Assembly: GCF_014518425.1 (NCBI RefSeq)
Contig: NZ_JACVCU010000002.1
Location: forward strand, 558,001-622,000
From: Terrabacter sp. MAHUQ-38
GTDB taxonomy: Bacteria; Actinomycetota; Actinomycetes; Actinomycetales; Dermatophilaceae
Direction of reading: 5' to 3'
DNA: 64,000 nucleotides
The notes under the pieces were generated by a model. It searched no databases and was not told the DNA's origin. It saw only the letters and a list, made by a program, of their open reading frames with translations. Numbering within the stretch: position 1 is the stretch's first letter; every line of letters begins with the position of its first letter. This document shows positions 45,709-54,510 of the stretch, piece by piece. Both the position numbers and the translations under genes were made by a program.

Positions 45709-45769
45709 ACGTCAAGAGCATGCTCGGGGGTGGCCGCTTTGTCAGCCCCGGACACGCCTTCCGCCGGGG

Positions 45770-47833
45770 TCACAGGCTCAGCTCGGGCTTGATCCGCGCG
45801 GGAGTCCACACGCGCGAGCGTCGCGCTGCCACGGTCGCGACCGCGAGCGCCCCGACGAGGTATGCCGTGAGGACCCCCAGGTCACCCACCACCGGTGAGA
45901 GGCCGGCGCCGTACATGAGCCGCCGGAGCCCGTCGATGGCATACGTCATCGGGACGACGTGGTGGATGGCCTGGAGCGGGCCGGGCAGCGTCTGCCAGGG
46001 GAACGTGCCGCCCGCGCTGACGAGCTGGACGACCATGAAGACGAGGCCGATGAACTTGCCCACTGCGCCGAGGCGGGCCGCGAGGGCGTGCAGGATCGCG
46101 ACGAACGTCATCGAGACGAACCCGAGGAACAGGAGCGCGAGCACGGGGTGCGCGACCCGGATGCCGAGCGCGAGCGACACGACGAGGTAGAGCGCGACGG
46201 TCTGGGCGAGGCCCACCGCGACCGGCGCGAGCCAGCCGCCGAGCGCCGTGCGCAGCGAGCGCTGGCTCGTCGCGAGGGCGCGGGTCGAGAACGGGCGCAC
46301 GAGCAGGAACAGGGTGTAGGCGCCGATCCACAGCGCGAGGCTCAGGAAGAGCGGGGCGAGTCCGGCGCCGTAGGTCCCCGCCGCTGCCATGCTGCTCGAC
46401 GTGACGTCGACCGGGTCGCCGATCGTCCTGGCCGTTGCCGTGCGTTGCGCGTCGGTGGGGTTCGGCACGGCGGCGCGGCCCCTCGCCAGCTCGGAGTGCA
46501 GCCGACCTGCTCCCGAGGCGAGGCGGTGCACACCGTCCTCGAGCTGCGCGACTCCGGTCGCGAGCGAGTCCCCGCCCGAGGCCGCCCTCGTGGCGCCTGC
46601 CTCGAGCTGAGCCGACCCGGCGACGAGGCGGCCGAGGCCGCTCTCGAGGGTGGCTGAACCGTCGCGCAGCCGGCGTGCGCCCGTGGCAGCCTCCCCGATC
46701 CCGTCCGTCAGGGCGGGGGTGGCCTCAGCGAGGGCACGCGCTCCGGTCGCCACCTGGTCGGCGCCCGCCGAGAGGTGGTCGAGCTCGTCGGAGGCCTTCT
46801 GGATGCGACCGTCGGCCGTGTCGACGAGGCCGTCGACACGGTCGAGCCGGCTCTCCACGAGGGCGATCTGCGCATCGTCGAGGCCCGCGGAGCGCAGCTC
46901 GTCGAGTAGGACCTCGCGCTGGCTCCGGAGATCGCCCTTGAGGTCGCTCGAGACCCCGGCGACCGTGCGCCCGAGGCCGGCGATCTTCTCGTTGCCCCCG
47001 GCGACCTGGGCTGCGCCGTCGGCGAGCCGGTCGGTCTGCGCCGGGAGCGTCGCGGTGCGTTGCTCGAGGGTGCCGAGCCCGGAGGCCAGCGCCGTCGCGC
47101 CCGAGTGGAGGCGCTCGGCACCGGAGAACGCCGAGGCGACGCCATCGTGCAGCCGGGCAGCCCCGCTCGCGAGGTCGTGGAGTCCCGAGGCGAGCGACCG
47201 CGCGCCCGCCGCGGCCCTCGCCGCGCCCTCCTCGGCCGTGCCGATACCGTCGCGGAGCCTCCCCGCACCGTCTACGGCCTTGCCGAGGTCGTCGTGGACC
47301 TGGTTGAAGCCGAGGAGGAGCCGGTCGGCCGCCGTCTGGCTGACCTGCGAGGCGACCGAGGCACTCACCTGCTTGATGACGGTGTTGCCCATGATCGTCG
47401 TCATGTAGTTGTTGGCGTCGTTCGTCTCGAGCGCGACGGTGGCCTGCCGCGGCGTGAAGTCGGCGGTCGCAGCGAGGTCGGCCGAGAACGTGGCGGGCAG
47501 CAGGACGGCGAAGGAGTAGCGCCCGTCGTGGACGCCTTGGAGCGCTTCGGCATGCGAGACCTTGTGCCAGTCGAAGGACCCTGACTCGACGAGGTGGTCG
47601 GCGACCTCGTCGCCGACCTCGAGCGTCTCTCCGGTGGAGAGCGTCGCGCCGGTGTCGTCGCTGGCCACGGCGGCGGGGACCTGCGGCAGGGCGGCATACG
47701 GGTCGTGGTTGGCGTAGAGGTACAGCCCGCCGTAGAGGGTCGGGATGATGGCGAGCGCGATGAGGCCGAGCCGCGCGAGGCGCGAGGAGGTGAGGCGCCG
47801 GAGCTCGGCGAGGGCCAGTCGGACGGGGTTCAT
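45770..47833 (-). CDS. YhgE/Pip-type membrane protein
   Basis: 687-residue membrane protein. One N-terminal helix (ARLGLIALAIIPTLYGGLYLY) is followed by the family's extracytoplasmic YhgE domain, a long region (about 190-480) of repeated S/A-G-x-x-x-L-x-x-G units predicted as a coiled coil, and five C-terminal helices. Relatives are phage-infection (Pip) proteins, ABC-2-like permeases and the ESX-associated YueB/EsaA group, which are poorly understood. ATG 47833 overlaps the upstream ATPase-like gene's stop (ATGA), so they are coupled and presumably form a complex. Confidence 0.88.
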   Translation of the reverse strand: MNPVRLALAELRRLTSSRLARLGLIALAIIPTLYGGLYLYANHDPYAALPQVPAAVASDDTGATLSTGETLEVGDEVADHLVESGSFDWHKVSHAEALQGVHDGRYSFAVLLPATFSADLAATADFTPRQATVALETNDANNYMTTIMGNTVIKQVSASVASQVSQTAADRLLLGFNQVHDDLGKAVDGAGRLRDGIGTAEEGAARAAAGARSLASGLHDLASGAARLHDGVASAFSGAERLHSGATALASGLGTLEQRTATLPAQTDRLADGAAQVAGGNEKIAGLGRTVAGVSSDLKGDLRSQREVLLDELRSAGLDDAQIALVESRLDRVDGLVDTADGRIQKASDELDHLSAGADQVATGARALAEATPALTDGIGEAATGARRLRDGSATLESGLGRLVAGSAQLEAGATRAASGGDSLATGVAQLEDGVHRLASGAGRLHSELARGRAAVPNPTDAQRTATARTIGDPVDVTSSSMAAAGTYGAGLAPLFLSLALWIGAYTLFLLVRPFSTRALATSQRSLRTALGGWLAPVAVGLAQTVALYLVVSLALGIRVAHPVLALLFLGFVSMTFVAILHALAARLGAVGKFIGLVFMVVQLVSAGGTFPWQTLPGPLQAIHHVVPMTYAIDGLRRLMYGAGLSPVVGDLGVLTAYLVGALAVATVAARRSRVWTPARIKPELSL

Positions 47834-48453
47834 GCGCTCACCCGGTCTGACGTCACGGGGTGCAACGTGTCGGCGACGGCCGGCGAGCACAGGACGACGA
47901 CGGTCAGGCCACTGTCGGCGAGGGCGGATGCGGCCTCGAACCACTCGCGCGGGTCGCCACCGTGGCGGTCCGGCCCGGCGAGGACCACGACACGGACCTG
48001 GGGATGCCAGGAGCCGAGCTCGAGCAGCAGCCTCGTGCGCAGGCCGGAGCGCAGGCTCTCCCACCGGCGTGCGGCGAGGGCGGTGAGCTCACGGTCGGCG
48101 AGGAAGGCCGCCACGTCCCTGCGCGACGAGGGTCGCTCGGCGAGCGCGAGCTCCTCTGCGACGACGGCGCGCAGCGGGAGCGAGTCCTCAGGCGCCGTCA
48201 CGTCGGGCACGTCGACGAGGCGGGTGCGCAGCTGGAGGTGCGACCGGTGGCTCGAGCCGCCGATGCTGATCGACCCGCCGATCAGGTCGACCCGGCCGCC
48301 GATGGCGAGGGCGAGGGCGGTCTGCGCCGCTCCCGGGTCGACACCGACGACGGTGACCTCTCCGGGCGGTGCCACGAAACCCACCCCGGACACGAACGGC
48401 TCGTGGGTGCCCTGGACCGACACGTCGCGCGCGATGACCTGGCGCTCGTTCAC
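47830..48453 (-). CDS. Degenerate ABC transporter ATP-binding protein
   Basis: 207 residues with an ABC-ATPase layout: a Walker-A-like segment (GEVTVVGVDPGAAQTALALAIGG), a Q-loop-like strand and a Walker-B-like strand (VRVVVLAGPDRHGGD). The Walker A lysine is missing (A-A-Q-T instead of G-K-T/S), there is no LSGGQ signature (S-L-R-S-G-L-R-T-R-L appears instead) and no clear Walker B Glu. It is therefore probably unable to hydrolyse ATP normally. GTG 48453 has GGAGGGA upstream. It is coupled to the YhgE-like gene and divergent from a TetR gene. Confidence 0.75.
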   Translation of the reverse strand: MNERQVIARDVSVQGTHEPFVSGVGFVAPPGEVTVVGVDPGAAQTALALAIGGRVDLIGGSISIGGSSHRSHLQLRTRLVDVPDVTAPEDSLPLRAVVAEELALAERPSSRRDVAAFLADRELTALAARRWESLRSGLRTRLLLELGSWHPQVRVVVLAGPDRHGGDPREWFEAASALADSGLTVVVLCSPAVADTLHPVTSDRVSA

Positions 48454-48469
48454 GCTTGCACATCCCTCC

Positions 48470-48486
48470 GGCGGGACGATCCCGCC
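48470..48486 (-). promoter_or_regulatory. Hairpin abutting the ribosome site of the degenerate ATPase gene
   Basis: GGCGGGA-TCG-TCCCGCC on the minus strand ends directly before the GGAGGG ribosome site (48464-48469), so it could affect translation of the operon. Confidence 0.45.
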
Positions 48487-48508
48487 TTTCGATACAAGTA
48501 TGCATCCA

Positions 48509-48548
48509 ATACGAGCTCGTATCCAATTCGAGGGCGTATCCTGTGCGT
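48509..48548 (+). promoter_or_regulatory. Palindromic operator and promoters between the ATPase and TetR genes
   Basis: Perfect 14-bp palindrome ATACGAGCTCGTAT (48509-48522). On the plus strand TATCCT (48537-48542) is a -10 six bases before the TetR ATG. On the minus strand TTGGAT-18-CATACT has the palindrome inside its spacer, so the TetR protein probably represses both directions. Confidence 0.65.
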
Positions 48549-49178
48549 ATGCCGTCCGTCACGTCGCCGAGGTCAGCCCCGTCCCGCATCACCGCCCGCC
48601 GCCAGGCCACCCGCGACCGGGTGCTCGACGCCGCGAGCGACGTCTTCGCCGAGCGCGGGTTCCACGGGGCGACCGTCGAGGACATCTGCGAGCGGGCCGG
48701 CTTCACACGCGGCGCGTTCTACTCGAACTTCGCCTCGAAGGACGACCTCGTGCTCGAGCTGTCCCGACGGCACTCCGAGGCGCTCGTCGACCGGATCCGA
48801 AGGGCGAGCAAGCGTGAGAGCGGCAGCGCCGAGGAGGTGCTCCGTGACGTCTTCGCGGCACTCGCCGACGAGACCCGCAGCAAGGAGCAGTGGCTCGTCC
48901 TCACGACCGAGTTCACCCTCCACGCCATCCGCGACGCGGGCGCCCGCCGCGCGTGGGCCGCCCAGCAGCGGCGCGTGCGTGACGAGCTGGTCGCCGTTGT
49001 CGACGAGGCCGTCGCGCGGCAGGGGCTCACGCTGCCGATGCCGACCGAGCTGTTCGTGCGCGCGGCCATCTCGCTCGCCCAGGGCACGATGACGCAGCGC
49101 CTGGTCGAGCCCAGGTCGCTCGCGGTGGGCGAGCTCGAGCGGACCGTCCTGCCGATCCTCCTCGGCGTCGACACCTGA
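48549..49178 (+). CDS. TetR-family transcriptional regulator
   Basis: 209 residues; the helix-turn-helix is standard (RDRVLDAASDVFAERGFHGATVEDICERAGFTRGAFYSNF) and the C-terminal ligand domain is unspecific. ATG 48549 is leaderless-like, 6 bases after the -10. It is divergent from the degenerate ATPase and YhgE-like genes, with a palindrome between them, and thus likely regulates them. Similar regulator-transporter pairs often respond to membrane-active compounds. Confidence 0.9.
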   Translation: MPSVTSPRSAPSRITARRQATRDRVLDAASDVFAERGFHGATVEDICERAGFTRGAFYSNFASKDDLVLELSRRHSEALVDRIRRASKRESGSAEEVLRDVFAALADETRSKEQWLVLTTEFTLHAIRDAGARRAWAAQQRRVRDELVAVVDEAVARQGLTLPMPTELFVRAAISLAQGTMTQRLVEPRSLAVGELERTVLPILLGVDT

Positions 49179-49212
49179 CCGTCCGCCGCGTGGGCGCGGC
49201 GGTCTCGGCGGG

Positions 49213-49509
49213 TCAGCCGCCGGAGACGGCGTTGATGATGTGGACCCTGGCTCCTGCCGGCACCGGCGCCCCGATGCCCTCACCGCGCGTCGCGTCCTCG
49301 CCGTTGACGAAGACCTTGACATGGCGCCGGATCTGGCCCCGCTCGTCGCGCACCTTGCCCTCGAGGATGCGGTGCTCCGCGAACGCGCGGTCGAGCAGCT
49401 CGGCCACGGTCTGGCTCTCGGTCGGCGACTCCACCTCGATCTCCGCCACACCGCCGACGAGGTCGCGCAGCATGCCCGGCAGGATGATGCGGACTGGAGC
49501 GGACGGCAT
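49213..49509 (-). CDS. MoaD/ThiS-family small protein
   Basis: 98-residue beta-grasp protein ending in Gly-Gly (N-A-V-S-G-G), which is the form that is adenylated and thiocarboxylated to carry sulfur. F-V-N-G-E-D precedes the end as in MoaD. The start ATG 49509 has AAGGGG upstream. It follows a beta-propeller gene by 17 bp; no molybdopterin or thiamin genes are near, so its sulfur role is unknown. Confidence 0.87.
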   Translation of the reverse strand: MPSAPVRIILPGMLRDLVGGVAEIEVESPTESQTVAELLDRAFAEHRILEGKVRDERGQIRRHVKVFVNGEDATRGEGIGAPVPAGARVHIINAVSGG

Positions 49510-49526
49510 ACGAAACCCCTTGGGAC

Positions 49527-50609
49527 TCAGGCGAGCTGGGCTGCGCGTACGGCGAGCACGTCGGGCAGCTGGGTGGCGATGCGCTGGAACGACTCGCCCT
49601 CGTCGGCCGAGGCGAACACGTCGCCGTTGCGCGTGCCGAGGTACACGCCGACCGGGTCCGCCGAGTCGAGTGAAGCGGCGTCGCGCAGCACGCACGTGTA
49701 GCTGTGGTCGGGCAGACCGGTGGCCTGTTGGCGCCACGTCGAGCCCGCATCGTCGGACCGCTGCACCTGCAGCTGCGCGTCCGGCGGTATGCGCTCGCCC
49801 CCGTCCACGACGGGGACGACCCACACGACGCCGGGCCTGCGCGGGTGCGCCAGGATCGTGAAGCCGAAGTCCGTGGGCAGCCCGTCCGCGATGGAGTCCC
49901 ACGTCGCGCCGTTGTCGTGCGAGCGGTAGACCCCGTTGTGGTTCTGCGCGAAGAGCTCGCCCTCCCCCTGCCCACGTGCCACCTTGTGCACGCACTGGCC
50001 GAACTCGGGGTACTCGTTCTCCGGATTGAAACCTGCGCGGATGCCCGGGTTGCTCGGCGCCCAGCTGTCGCCGCCGTCGCCGGAGCGGTAGACGCCACCG
50101 GTGCTCATCGCGACGAGCACCGACTCGGGGTGGCCTGGCTCCGGCAGGATCGTGTGCACCGCTCCCCCGCCGAAGCCTGGCTCCCACGTGGGTCGGTGCG
50201 GGTGGTCCCACAGACCGCGCACGAGCTCGTAGTGCTCGCCGCGGTCTGTGCTCTTGAACAGGGCGTGCGGCTCGACGCCCGCCCACACGACCTCGGAGTC
50301 GTTGGGGTCAGGGGTGAGCTGCCAGACGCGTTCGAGCGCGGTGTCGGTGTCGGACGGGAAGGCGATGGCGCGCTCGGCACTCTCGGTCCACGTGCGTCCG
50401 CCGTCGGTCGACGCCTGGACGGTCGGGCCCCAGTGCCACGACTTGACCCCGGCGAGGAGGGTCGAGCGTCCCTCGCGGGTGTCGACGGCGACGGAGGCGA
50501 CCTCACTCATGAGGAAGTGCGGTCCCTCGAGGGTCCAGTCCTGCCGGTCGGTGCTGCGGGCGATCCAGAGCCCCTTGCGCGTGCCGATGGCGACGATGGT
50601 CTCGGTCAT
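49527..50609 (-). CDS. BNR/sialidase-like beta-propeller protein
   Basis: 360-residue cytoplasmic (no signal peptide) protein with repeated Asp-box units: S-T-D-G-G-R-T-W, S-G-D-G-G-D-S-W, S-H-D-N-G-A-T-W, S-D-D-A-G-S-T-W, S-A-D-E-G-E-S-F. These mark a sialidase/photosynthesis-stability-factor type propeller, often misnamed glycosyl hydrolase or exo-alpha-sialidase; the catalytic Arg triad was not found. It is cotranscribed with the MoaD-like gene, a pairing that recurs in actinobacteria from memory. ATG 50609 begins the conserved part. Confidence 0.82.
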   Translation of the reverse strand: MTETIVAIGTRKGLWIARSTDRQDWTLEGPHFLMSEVASVAVDTREGRSTLLAGVKSWHWGPTVQASTDGGRTWTESAERAIAFPSDTDTALERVWQLTPDPNDSEVVWAGVEPHALFKSTDRGEHYELVRGLWDHPHRPTWEPGFGGGAVHTILPEPGHPESVLVAMSTGGVYRSGDGGDSWAPSNPGIRAGFNPENEYPEFGQCVHKVARGQGEGELFAQNHNGVYRSHDNGATWDSIADGLPTDFGFTILAHPRRPGVVWVVPVVDGGERIPPDAQLQVQRSDDAGSTWRQQATGLPDHSYTCVLRDAASLDSADPVGVYLGTRNGDVFASADEGESFQRIATQLPDVLAVRAAQLA

Positions 50610-50698
50610 GTTGACAGTGTCCACTAGGTCCGAGAACACGACAAGGGCTCGAGACGCGAACCCGTGCCCAACCTCGCCTGCCGCGCCGGGAACGCCCC

Positions 50699-51640
50699 TC
50701 AGCCGGTCGGGTTCACGACGTTGTCGACCGGTTCACCGGCCAGCATCGCCTCCACCTGCCGGCGCACGAGGGCCTTGGCCCTCGGCCGCATCGCCCGGGT
50801 CGCGCCCCCGATGTGCGGAGTCACGAGCACGCCCGACGTCGTCCAGAGCGGGTGGTCCCGGGGCAGCGGTTCGGGGTCGGTGACGTCGAGCGCGGCGCGC
50901 AGCCGCCCGGACGCGCACTCCGCGACGAGGGCATCTGTGTCGACGACCGGCCCGCGCGCGACGTTCACGAGCAGCGCCCCGTCCTTCATCCGGCCGAGGG
51001 CCGCTGCGTCGAAGAGGCCTCGGGTCGCGTCGGTGAGGGGCACGATGACGACGACGACGTCGTGCTCGGGCAGCAGGTCGGGCAGCTCGTCGATGCCATG
51101 GACGTGCGGCACGAGCCCGTCGCCCGCGCGCGCACGAGAGGCGACCGCGCTGAGCGTGACCTCGAAGGGCGCGAAACGCCGCGCGACCGCTCGGCCGATC
51201 TGGCCGTAGCCGACGACGAGCACGCGGCTGTCCGCCAGGGATGGACGCAGCACGAGCGGCTCCCACGTCGACCGCGCCTGGGCCGCGACGAACCACGGGA
51301 TCTCGCGGATCGAGGCGAGCGTCAGCGTCAGCGCCAGCTCGGCGGTCGACGCGTCGTGCACACCCGCCGCATTGCACAGCCTCACCCCGTCAGGGACGTC
51401 GGGCAGGAACTCCTCGTAGCCCGCGCTCTGGAGCTGGACGACCTCGAGTGCCTCGAGCCCGCGCACGACGTCGGCCAGCCGCAGGCGCGTCATGTACGGC
51501 AGGACGGCAAGCCGGATCTCGGCGCCCCGCTCGTGTGGCTGCTCCATGTCCCAGACCACGACGTCGACGCCGTCGAGGTCGTCGAGTGCCTCGGCGTACT
51601 CGGGCTCGGGCACGGACACGACGAGCGGGGTGGCAGCCAT
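50699..51640 (-). CDS. D-isomer-specific 2-hydroxyacid dehydrogenase
   Basis: 313 residues; the NAD-binding Rossmann motif is VLVVGYGQIGRAVARR, the active Arg is in NVARGPVVDTDALV, and the Glu and His are in D-P-E-P-L and TPHIGGAT. The N-terminal catalytic domain has Q-S-A-G-Y-E-E-F. The physiological substrate is unknown. ATG 51640 is 6 bases after TAGCGT (51647-51652, minus) with no Shine-Dalgarno, so leaderless. Confidence 0.9.
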   Translation of the reverse strand: MAATPLVVSVPEPEYAEALDDLDGVDVVVWDMEQPHERGAEIRLAVLPYMTRLRLADVVRGLEALEVVQLQSAGYEEFLPDVPDGVRLCNAAGVHDASTAELALTLTLASIREIPWFVAAQARSTWEPLVLRPSLADSRVLVVGYGQIGRAVARRFAPFEVTLSAVASRARAGDGLVPHVHGIDELPDLLPEHDVVVVIVPLTDATRGLFDAAALGRMKDGALLVNVARGPVVDTDALVAECASGRLRAALDVTDPEPLPRDHPLWTTSGVLVTPHIGGATRAMRPRAKALVRRQVEAMLAGEPVDNVVNPTG

Positions 51641-51720
51641 GCGGCCACGCTAGATGACGCGGGCGAGGGCGCCGACGGGCAGTCCACGCGGACAGGGCCC
51701 GCGTGGCTAGGCTCGCACAC

Positions 51721-52380
51721 GTGACCACCCCGCACGTCCTGAGCCTCAGCTCCGGTCTGCGCACGCCACCTCCCGGCGGCGGCCGACCGACGGCCATCGA
51801 CAAGAAGGCCGTCGACTCCTTCACTGTGCGCGACCCCGGACCGAAGCACGGCGGCCTCGGCAGCGGCGTCGTCGGCGACGAGATCGGCAACCCCAAGCAC
51901 CACGGTGGTGAGCTGCAGGCGGTGTACGCCTATGCACGCGAGGACCACGAGTATTGGGAGCGGCAGATCGGGCGACCCATCGCCCCAGGCGGATTCGGCG
52001 AGAACATCACCACGCTCGGCGTCGACACGACGCATGCGCGTGTCGGCGAGCTGTGGCACGTCGGCGACGTCGTGCTTCGCGTCGAGGTGCCGCGCATCCC
52101 GTGCGCGACGTTCGCCGCGCACATGGGTGAACCGCGATGGGTGTGGCGGTTCACGGAGGCCGGCCGGACCGGCGCCTACCTGTCGGTCGTGTCCCCCGGC
52201 ACCGTGCGGACCGGGGCGGACATCGTGATCGAACGACCCGACCACGACGTCGACCTGCTCGTGCTCTTCCGGGCCCTCACCGGCGACCTCGCCGCGGCGC
52301 ACCGGGTCGTCGAGGCGGGCGTCGGCCACCCGGACGTGCGGGCCGGGCTCGTCGAGAACCTCGAACGGCGCGGCGCCTAG
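51721..52380 (+). CDS. MOSC domain-containing protein (YiiM-like)
   Basis: 219 residues with the MOSC core (AIDKKAVDSFTVR, then D-x-x-x-N-P-K-H-H-G-G, G-x-F-G-E-N-I-T-T-L-G, V-P-R-I-P-C). The conserved Cys of the P-R-x-P-C motif, expected to bind sulfur or molybdenum cofactor, is present. YiiM relatives help detoxify N-hydroxylated base analogues with the molybdenum cofactor. GTG 51721 is 7 bases after TAGGCT (51708-51713), leaderless. Confidence 0.85.
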   Translation: MTTPHVLSLSSGLRTPPPGGGRPTAIDKKAVDSFTVRDPGPKHGGLGSGVVGDEIGNPKHHGGELQAVYAYAREDHEYWERQIGRPIAPGGFGENITTLGVDTTHARVGELWHVGDVVLRVEVPRIPCATFAAHMGEPRWVWRFTEAGRTGAYLSVVSPGTVRTGADIVIERPDHDVDLLVLFRALTGDLAAAHRVVEAGVGHPDVRAGLVENLERRGA

Positions 52381-52420
52381 AGCAAACCGCTCGCCGAGGA
52401 CGTGTGGGACACAATGAGGT

Positions 52421-53605
52421 ATGCCGCATCCTTCCCGATCGATCGGCCGTGCCCTCGCCGTGGTTGCCGCCGTCGCCCTCGTGACGGCCTCGTGCTCGAC
52501 GGGTGAGCCGACGGGCTCGTCCACGAGCCGGAGCGCCAGCGAGACGAGCCCGGCGGCGTCGACGACGACGACCGGCTCCAGCTCGACGACGACAGCGACG
52601 ACCCCTGCCACGACGACGAGCGCTCCCGCACGCCAGCCCGCGGGCCCGGTCACGTTGCTCAGCGGGATCGACATCGCATGGTCCGTCGCGGTGCTGCCCG
52701 ACGGCAGCTCGCTCGTCAGCGAACGCAACACCGGCGACGTCTACCACGTGCCGCGACCGGGTTCGGGCGGTAAGGCCGGCGTCGCCGGGCGGCTGCCGAT
52801 CACGCGCACGGAGGGCGAGGGCGGCCTGCTCGGGCTCGCCGTTGCGGACGACTTCAGGGCCGACCCCGTCTTCTACGCGTACTACTCCACGGAGAGCGAC
52901 AACCGCATCGCGGCCGTGCCCTGGCGCGACGGCAGGATCGGCGAGCCCGACGTCATCTTCACCGGCATCCCGCGAGGGCGGAACCACAACGGCGGCCGCA
53001 TCGCCTTCGGACCCGACGGCTACCTCTACGTCGGCACGGGAGAAGCGGGCGACACGGCGCTGTCGCAGAACCTCGGCTCGCTCGGCGGCAAGATCCTGCG
53101 CATCACCCGGGACGGCGAACCGGCACCTGGCAACCCGTTCGGCGGCTCCCCGATCTGGTCCTACGGTCACCGCAACGTCCAAGGCCTCGCGTGGGACAGC
53201 CGGAAGCGCATGTGGGCCAGCGAGTTCGGGCAGAACACGTTCGACGAGCTCAATCTCATAGAGCCGGGCAAGAACTACGGCTGGCCCGAGGTCGAGGGCC
53301 GCGGCGGCGACCCCGACTTCGTCGACCCGGTCGCGCAGTGGCCGACGTCCGAGATGTCGCCCAGCGGCATCGCGGTCGGGCCGGACGGCGCGGTCTACAT
53401 GGCGGCGCTGCGTGGAGAGTCCGTGTGGCGGGTGCCGGTCAACGCCGACGGCACCGTGGGGCAGCCGACACGGCTCCTGCAGGGCACCTACGGCCGCGTC
53501 CGCGACATCGCGTTCGTGTCGGGCCGGGCCTGGATCACGACGAGCAACAACGACGGCGCCGACCGGCTCATCTCGTTGCCGCTCGCCGACGTCGGGGCAC
53601 GCTGA
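52421..53605 (+). CDS. PQQ-dependent sugar dehydrogenase-like lipoprotein
   Basis: 394 residues. A signal peptide with lipobox V-T-A-S-C and a Ser/Thr-rich linker (to about residue 75) precede a six-bladed GSDH propeller: RNHNGGRIAFGPDGYLYVGTG, GGKILRITRDG, GHRNVQGLAWD and NYGWPEVEG are the family signatures. It is probably anchored outside the membrane and oxidises aldoses; whether it binds PQQ is not visible. ATG 52421 is 5 bases after a CACAAT -10-like box, so leaderless translation is possible. Confidence 0.9.
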   Translation: MPHPSRSIGRALAVVAAVALVTASCSTGEPTGSSTSRSASETSPAASTTTTGSSSTTTATTPATTTSAPARQPAGPVTLLSGIDIAWSVAVLPDGSSLVSERNTGDVYHVPRPGSGGKAGVAGRLPITRTEGEGGLLGLAVADDFRADPVFYAYYSTESDNRIAAVPWRDGRIGEPDVIFTGIPRGRNHNGGRIAFGPDGYLYVGTGEAGDTALSQNLGSLGGKILRITRDGEPAPGNPFGGSPIWSYGHRNVQGLAWDSRKRMWASEFGQNTFDELNLIEPGKNYGWPEVEGRGGDPDFVDPVAQWPTSEMSPSGIAVGPDGAVYMAALRGESVWRVPVNADGTVGQPTRLLQGTYGRVRDIAFVSGRAWITTSNNDGADRLISLPLADVGAR

Positions 53606-53723
53606 CCGGTCTGTCAGCCCGATGTCGGCGGGGGGAACGCAGGCCTCCCGTGGCCGCTGCCCCCGTGACTAGCCTGTCGAACAGGGGTCGGCAGCGGCGC
53701 CGCCCCGTGACGAGGAGGGCACC

Positions 53724-54416
53724 ATGGCTTCGTACGACGAGATCCTGGACCAGGTACCGATCGACGAGCTGGCGCGCCAGCTCGGCGTCGAGCGTGACGA
53801 GGTGCGGCAGGCGGCCGAGACCGCCGTGCCAGCCCTGCTCGGCGGCCTCCACGCCAACGCCTCCGACCCGGCCGGTGCGGACTCCCTGCTCGCCGCGCTG
53901 TCCGACCACCAGGGCACCATCGGCGGCCTCGACGACGTCGACGAGCAGGACGGCCGGGCCATCGTCGGCAACATCTTCGGCGACAACACCGACCAGGTCG
54001 TCAACCAGCTCGGCGGGGTGGGCGGCTCCTCCGGTGGCCTCGTCCGGAAGCTGCTCCCGATCCTCGCCCCGATCGTCCTGTCGTGGCTCGCCAACCGGAT
54101 GGGCCAAGGTGGCCTCGGCGGCATGCTCGGCGGTGCCGACGACCAGAGCGGCTCGGGCGACTCGAGCGGCTCGTCCGGCTCGTCCGGGTCCTCGGGCGCG
54201 ACCGATGGCGGTGCGCTGTTCCCCGGCGGGGCGGGGGCCGGGACCGGTCCGGTGCAGGCGCCCGGCAGTGCGACCTCCACCGGCACCGCCTCGAGCGGCT
54301 CGAACCCCCTGCAGGACATCCTCGGCCAGGTCCTCGGCGGCGGAGGCTCGTCCTCAGGCGCCGGCGACATCCTCGGCGGGCTGCTCGGCGGCCTCCTAGG
54401 AGGCGGCAAGCGCTAG
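53724..54416 (+). CDS. DUF937 domain protein
   Basis: 230 residues. The N-terminal half (residues 1-130) has the DUF937 YidB-like helices, including E-V-R-Q-A-A-E-T-A-V-P-A-L-L-G-G-L and a short hydrophobic helix (LPILAPIVLSWLANRM). The C-terminal half is Gly/Ser-rich and ends in I-L-G-G-L-L-G-G-L-L-G-G. No function is known. ATG 53724 has GAGGAGG upstream. Confidence 0.85.
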   Translation: MASYDEILDQVPIDELARQLGVERDEVRQAAETAVPALLGGLHANASDPAGADSLLAALSDHQGTIGGLDDVDEQDGRAIVGNIFGDNTDQVVNQLGGVGGSSGGLVRKLLPILAPIVLSWLANRMGQGGLGGMLGGADDQSGSGDSSGSSGSSGSSGATDGGALFPGGAGAGTGPVQAPGSATSTGTASSGSNPLQDILGQVLGGGGSSSGAGDILGGLLGGLLGGGKR

Positions 54417-54422
54417 CACCGA

Positions 54423-54498
54423 GGTGGAAAGCGCCCACTCGACTCACAGGGGTCGAGTGGGCACTTTCACCCCAAATCGTCGAGTGGGCCCTTTCACC
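54423..54498. repeat. Three copies of a 20-bp motif forming a hairpin between DUF937 gene and gatB
   Basis: Copy 1 is inverted (54423-54443), copy 2 (54452-54471) GTCGAGTGGGCACTTTCACC pairs with it to form a stem of about 19 bp with one mismatch, and copy 3 (54479-54498) differs at one base (C for A). It can serve as a bidirectional terminator in this convergent spacer. Confidence 0.8.
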
Positions 54499-54510
54499 CA
54501 CACCCAGGGC

